Origin: Rhizobiaceae bacterium | GTDB lineage: Bacteria > Pseudomonadota > Alphaproteobacteria > Rhizobiales > Rhizobiaceae | NCBI GenBank assembly: GCA_019635795.1 | Contig: JAHBYV010000016.1 | Coordinates: 24,404-88,403, forward strand | Length of the DNA stretch: 64,000 nt | Reading direction: 5' to 3' | Shown: positions 61,898-64,000 of the stretch, piece after piece | Layout of the letters: the number at the start of each line of letters is the position of its first letter | Position numbering within the stretch: the stretch's first letter is position 1 | Program-made: the position numbers and the translations under genes | The notes under the pieces: model-generated | Told to the model about the DNA's origin: nothing | Database searches by the model: none | The model's input: the letters and a program-made list of their open reading frames with translations, nothing else

Positions 61898-61970
61898 AAA
61901 ATATTGTCCGTAAGGGTTGACTTCGATCAACGGACAATATTTTATACGGACATTACCCATTCGGACACTT
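61898..61970. repeat. 14-bp perfect inverted repeat and phased half-sites before the recombinase
   Basis: AAAATATTGTCCGT (61898-61911) and ACGGACAATATTTT (61930-61943) form a perfect inverted repeat with an 18-bp spacer. Two further half-sites follow in direct orientation, ACGGACATTA (61946-61955) and TCGGACACTT (61961-61970), spaced 15-16 bp from one another. This looks like the recombinase's own operator or its recombination (res/att) site. Confidence 0.6.
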
Positions 61971-61980
61971 GGAGGGTTAC

Positions 61981-62616
61981 ATGTCTGTCATTCTCTATGC
62001 ACGAGTTTCGACGCTAGACCAGAACGCCGCGCATCAACGCACGCAAGCCGAAGCGATGGGCTTCATGATTGATGAAGTGGTTTGCGACGAAGGCGTGTCA
62101 GGTGTCAGCACTCGCCTACAGGACCGCCCGCAAGGAAAGCGGCTTTACGACAAGCTCCGGCGTGGCGATACGCTTGTTGTGCGCTGGGTGGATAGGCTGG
62201 GGCGTAACTATCAAGATGTGACGGACACGATTAGGCATTTCATGCGGCAAGGGGTCATAGTTCGCACAGTCATAAACAATATGACGTTTGACGGTGCGAC
62301 CAGAGACCCTGTGCAGCAAGCCGTGAGGGATGCGTTGATAGCTTTTATGGCGGCGACTGCGGAAGCACAGGCGGAAGCGACGAAGGCCGCGCAACGGGCG
62401 GGAATTGAAGCGAGGCGCGGAGATGAAATGCGGTATCGTGGTAAGAAACCAAGCTACAATAGAGAAACTTTTGAAATGGTTGTTGGCATGCTTGGCAACG
62501 GCGCTGGCGCGTCGGCGGTAGCCAAGACAACAGGACTTTCACGCCAAACGGTAATACGTATTCGCGACGATAGGGTTGCCGCAGAAAAAGCACTAGCGAA
62601 ATGGGAGGCTATCTAG
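61981..62616 (+). CDS. Small serine recombinase (resolvase/invertase type)
   Basis: A 211-residue serine recombinase. The nucleophile is Ser10 in YARVSTLDQ. The catalytic Arg and core motifs are GDTLVVRWVDRLGRNYQDV and NNMTFDG. A C-terminal helix-turn-helix (GASAVAKTTGLSRQTVIRI) follows. It lacks the long C-terminal domain of large serine integrases, so it is more likely a resolvase or invertase than an integrase. The ATG at 61981 follows GGAGGGTTAC, 10 bp after the last half-site. Confidence 0.9.
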   Translation: MSVILYARVSTLDQNAAHQRTQAEAMGFMIDEVVCDEGVSGVSTRLQDRPQGKRLYDKLRRGDTLVVRWVDRLGRNYQDVTDTIRHFMRQGVIVRTVINNMTFDGATRDPVQQAVRDALIAFMAATAEAQAEATKAAQRAGIEARRGDEMRYRGKKPSYNRETFEMVVGMLGNGAGASAVAKTTGLSRQTVIRIRDDRVAAEKALAKWEAI

Positions 62617-62623
62617 AACACCT

Positions 62624-62845
62624 CTATTTGACACATAGAAGCTCACAGGGATCGTCCTGTGTCGCAAGAATAGGTTCACTTGCTATTGCCTCATAGTTGG
62701 ATGGCGAAACCGTATTCGCCTGCACCGTTGCACGCCATTTCTGGAATTCCCGTCTTTGTGTCGCGGGAACTGTCCCGACAAGGCGCGTCCTGTCACCGTA
62801 AAGGCTTAGAACCGGGGGAATTGCGTTACTTAAGCGAGTAAGGCA
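62624..62845 (-). pseudogene. Possible gene remnant without a start codon
   Basis: A 74-codon open frame on the minus strand ending at the TAG complementary to 62624-62626. Its translation (segments VLSLYGDRTRLVGTVPAT and QRREFQKWRATVQA) looks protein-like, yet no ATG, GTG or TTG is in a sensible position after the upstream stop. It may be the 3' fragment of a phage gene. It could also be chance. Confidence 0.25.
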
Positions 62846-62855
62846 TTATTCAACT

Positions 62856-63455
62856 ATGAGAACTTGGCCACGCGTTGTACTCGTTGTTTGGTTAGCGTTG
62901 CTTGGAAGTCCGGTAGCGGCTCAGAACAATGAAGTTGTTTTCTATAAGGAGGTTGCCGGCTGGTATATCTATTCCGATAGAACCAACGGAAATGCTTGCT
63001 TTGCGACGACATTCTTTGACGAAGGTACGTATATTCGCATTGGGTTTAATGCCAAGAACTCTGCGGCCGCAGCGTATGTTGCTTTTGGCAACGAAAAATG
63101 GCGCTCTATTGAGCAAGGAAAAGATTATGACATCATTATACAGATGGATCAAGAGAAGCCTTGGAACGCGACGGCAACTGGGGGCAAGATCGGTGGTATA
63201 CCCTACCTTTTTGCAGGTACGAACGCTGCGGTGTTCTTCACGGAGTTTATGAGGAAGCACAGGATCTCGGTGACATACAACAACAATGAAATTGCCAGAT
63301 TGTCTCTAAAGGGGTCAGCTTCTGCCGGCGGCGCAGTGGTTGAGTGCCAAAAGCTCGTGGTCGGGCCGTCGAATACCGACCCTCCTGTTACTAAAAACGA
63401 TCCTTTTGATGGGACGGCACCGCGTAACGCAAAGGATGATCCTTTCGCACTATGA
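62856..63455 (+). CDS. Exported protein of unknown function
   Basis: A 199-residue protein with a signal peptide (about residues 1-22, ending PVAAQ). The mature part has two Cys and a beta-rich region (GWYIYSDRTNGNACFATTFF). The C-terminus carries two short DPF motifs (NDPFDG and DDPFAL). It is exported to the periplasm. No family named. It is one of several exported proteins on the island. Confidence 0.68.
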   Translation: MRTWPRVVLVVWLALLGSPVAAQNNEVVFYKEVAGWYIYSDRTNGNACFATTFFDEGTYIRIGFNAKNSAAAAYVAFGNEKWRSIEQGKDYDIIIQMDQEKPWNATATGGKIGGIPYLFAGTNAAVFFTEFMRKHRISVTYNNNEIARLSLKGSASAGGAVVECQKLVVGPSNTDPPVTKNDPFDGTAPRNAKDDPFAL

Positions 63456-63501
63456 CCTGCCCACTTCTAGTGGTAACGGCACGCACCTGTTCTCTTGAAA
63501 A

Positions 63502-64000
63502 CTATACCAACTGATTGTTGTGGTCGCCGTTCTTTACGGCAACGTTTACTGGCAATGGACTGACAACTGGTTTGCCGCCAGCGTTGGAGCGGGAATTCTT
63601 GCTTGGCACACCTGTTTGAGCGCCTATTGATCTCTGCAGAGGCGCGCGAGCAACAGCGAGCCTGCGGGCTTGGTTCTGAGTGTTCACGATAGATTTGTAG
63701 GCCTCCTGCCCGCCCTTAAGGCGACATGAGCTTGCTTGCCGCCATACTCCCGGTGAGAGCGCCCACTATCCGGTCGTATGGTTCCACGCAGTGTCTTCTG
63801 TCAGTTGACCTGCCGTCTAAGAGGCAATCGGGGGAACAACCGCCTGAACGCCCTTCTGAATAGCCTTCCCGGCCCAAGACCGCCGAAGGAGCGAATTCCC
63901 CGATAGTCCGGGCATACTCACCCGCTGTTGTCTGAGGCAGATAGTCGGAACCGCCAACCCCCAAGTAGGACAGGCCCCGGTTCCAAGAGCCTTGTCGGCA
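63502..64000 (-). pseudogene. Frameshifted remnant of a phage-type protein (5' part outside window)
   Basis: A minus-strand frame open from the window edge encodes SDYLPQTTAGEYARTIGEFAP, a type of sequence I know from large rhizobial phage proteins. The reading then shifts: an IQKGVQAVVPPIAS piece appears in another frame and is followed by an in-frame TAG where GAG (SETAGQL) would be expected. EPYDRIVGALTG returns to the first frame, and GGQEAYKSIVNTQNQ to 63502 is in a third. At least three frameshifts and one stop show a decayed gene. Function unknown. Confidence 0.6.

Noticed and set aside
57616-64000. CRISPR array or second tRNA in the island
   Set aside because: No regularly spaced repeats and no other tRNA cloverleaf were found.

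Overview
The window looks like a chromosome segment of an alphaproteobacterium of the order Hyphomicrobiales (Rhizobiales), closest in gene content to the Brucella/Ochrobactrum group. The evidence is a CtrA cell-cycle locus with chpT, eipA and sciP, an Irr-type iron control element, RirA-type operators, a fused trpE(G) with a Trp-rich leader peptide, a NolR-like regulator, and a RegB/ActS-type redox kinase. The sequence is fairly GC-rich apart from a few AT-rich intergenic stretches and parts of the last 6.4 kb. No database search was possible, so genus is inference. In Brucella, as I recall it, bhuA and ctrA lie on different chromosomes. Here they are about 20 kb apart, which argues against a typical Brucella genome layout.

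Layout. 1-3886: partial regB-type kinase, hrpB helicase, a small GFA/CENP-V-type protein. 3883-10054: a six-gene minus-strand iron operon (imelysin, bfd, bfr, di-heme oxidoreductase, second imelysin, DUF1513 protein) preceded by a promoter and an Irr-type ICE palindrome. 10388-15022: rlpA, a four-gene galactose/galactonate oxidation operon, gshB. 15025-23985: a heme-uptake locus of two divergent arms, bhuA-hyp-exbB-exbD-tonB on the minus strand and hmuSTUV on the plus strand. The arms are separated by an intergenic region with two TGA-N9-TCA (RirA-type) boxes.

24017-38270: housekeeping and metabolism. This includes an M14-type deacylase, trpL-trpE(G) and leuL-leuA, both with visible attenuators, a cation efflux protein, several small enzymes, a HugZ-like protein, a NolR-like regulator, an RNA methyltransferase and a coiled-coil membrane protein. 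38338-41894: the cell-cycle cluster eipA, chpT, ctrA, fliJ and sciP. 42039-49375: a Gfo/Idh oxidoreductase, mnmA, coaBC, ubiB, ubiE, upp and a retropepsin-like protease. 49369-56153: a nucleoside uptake and salvage operon (deoA, cdd, two permeases, ATPase, with the binding protein gene beyond slyX). 56335-57374: msrA and a small membrane protein.

57526-57615 is tRNA-Ser(GGA). From there to the window end lies what appears to be a genomic island: small exported or membrane proteins of unknown function, two unrelated proteins with an HEPN-like R-x4-H motif (one TIGR02391/Ymh type), a small serine recombinase preceded by a perfect 14-bp inverted repeat, and a frameshifted phage-type pseudogene running off the end. 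No tyrosine integrase lies next to the tRNA in this window. The parts most worth following are this island, the iron operon with its ICE, and the two amino-acid attenuators.
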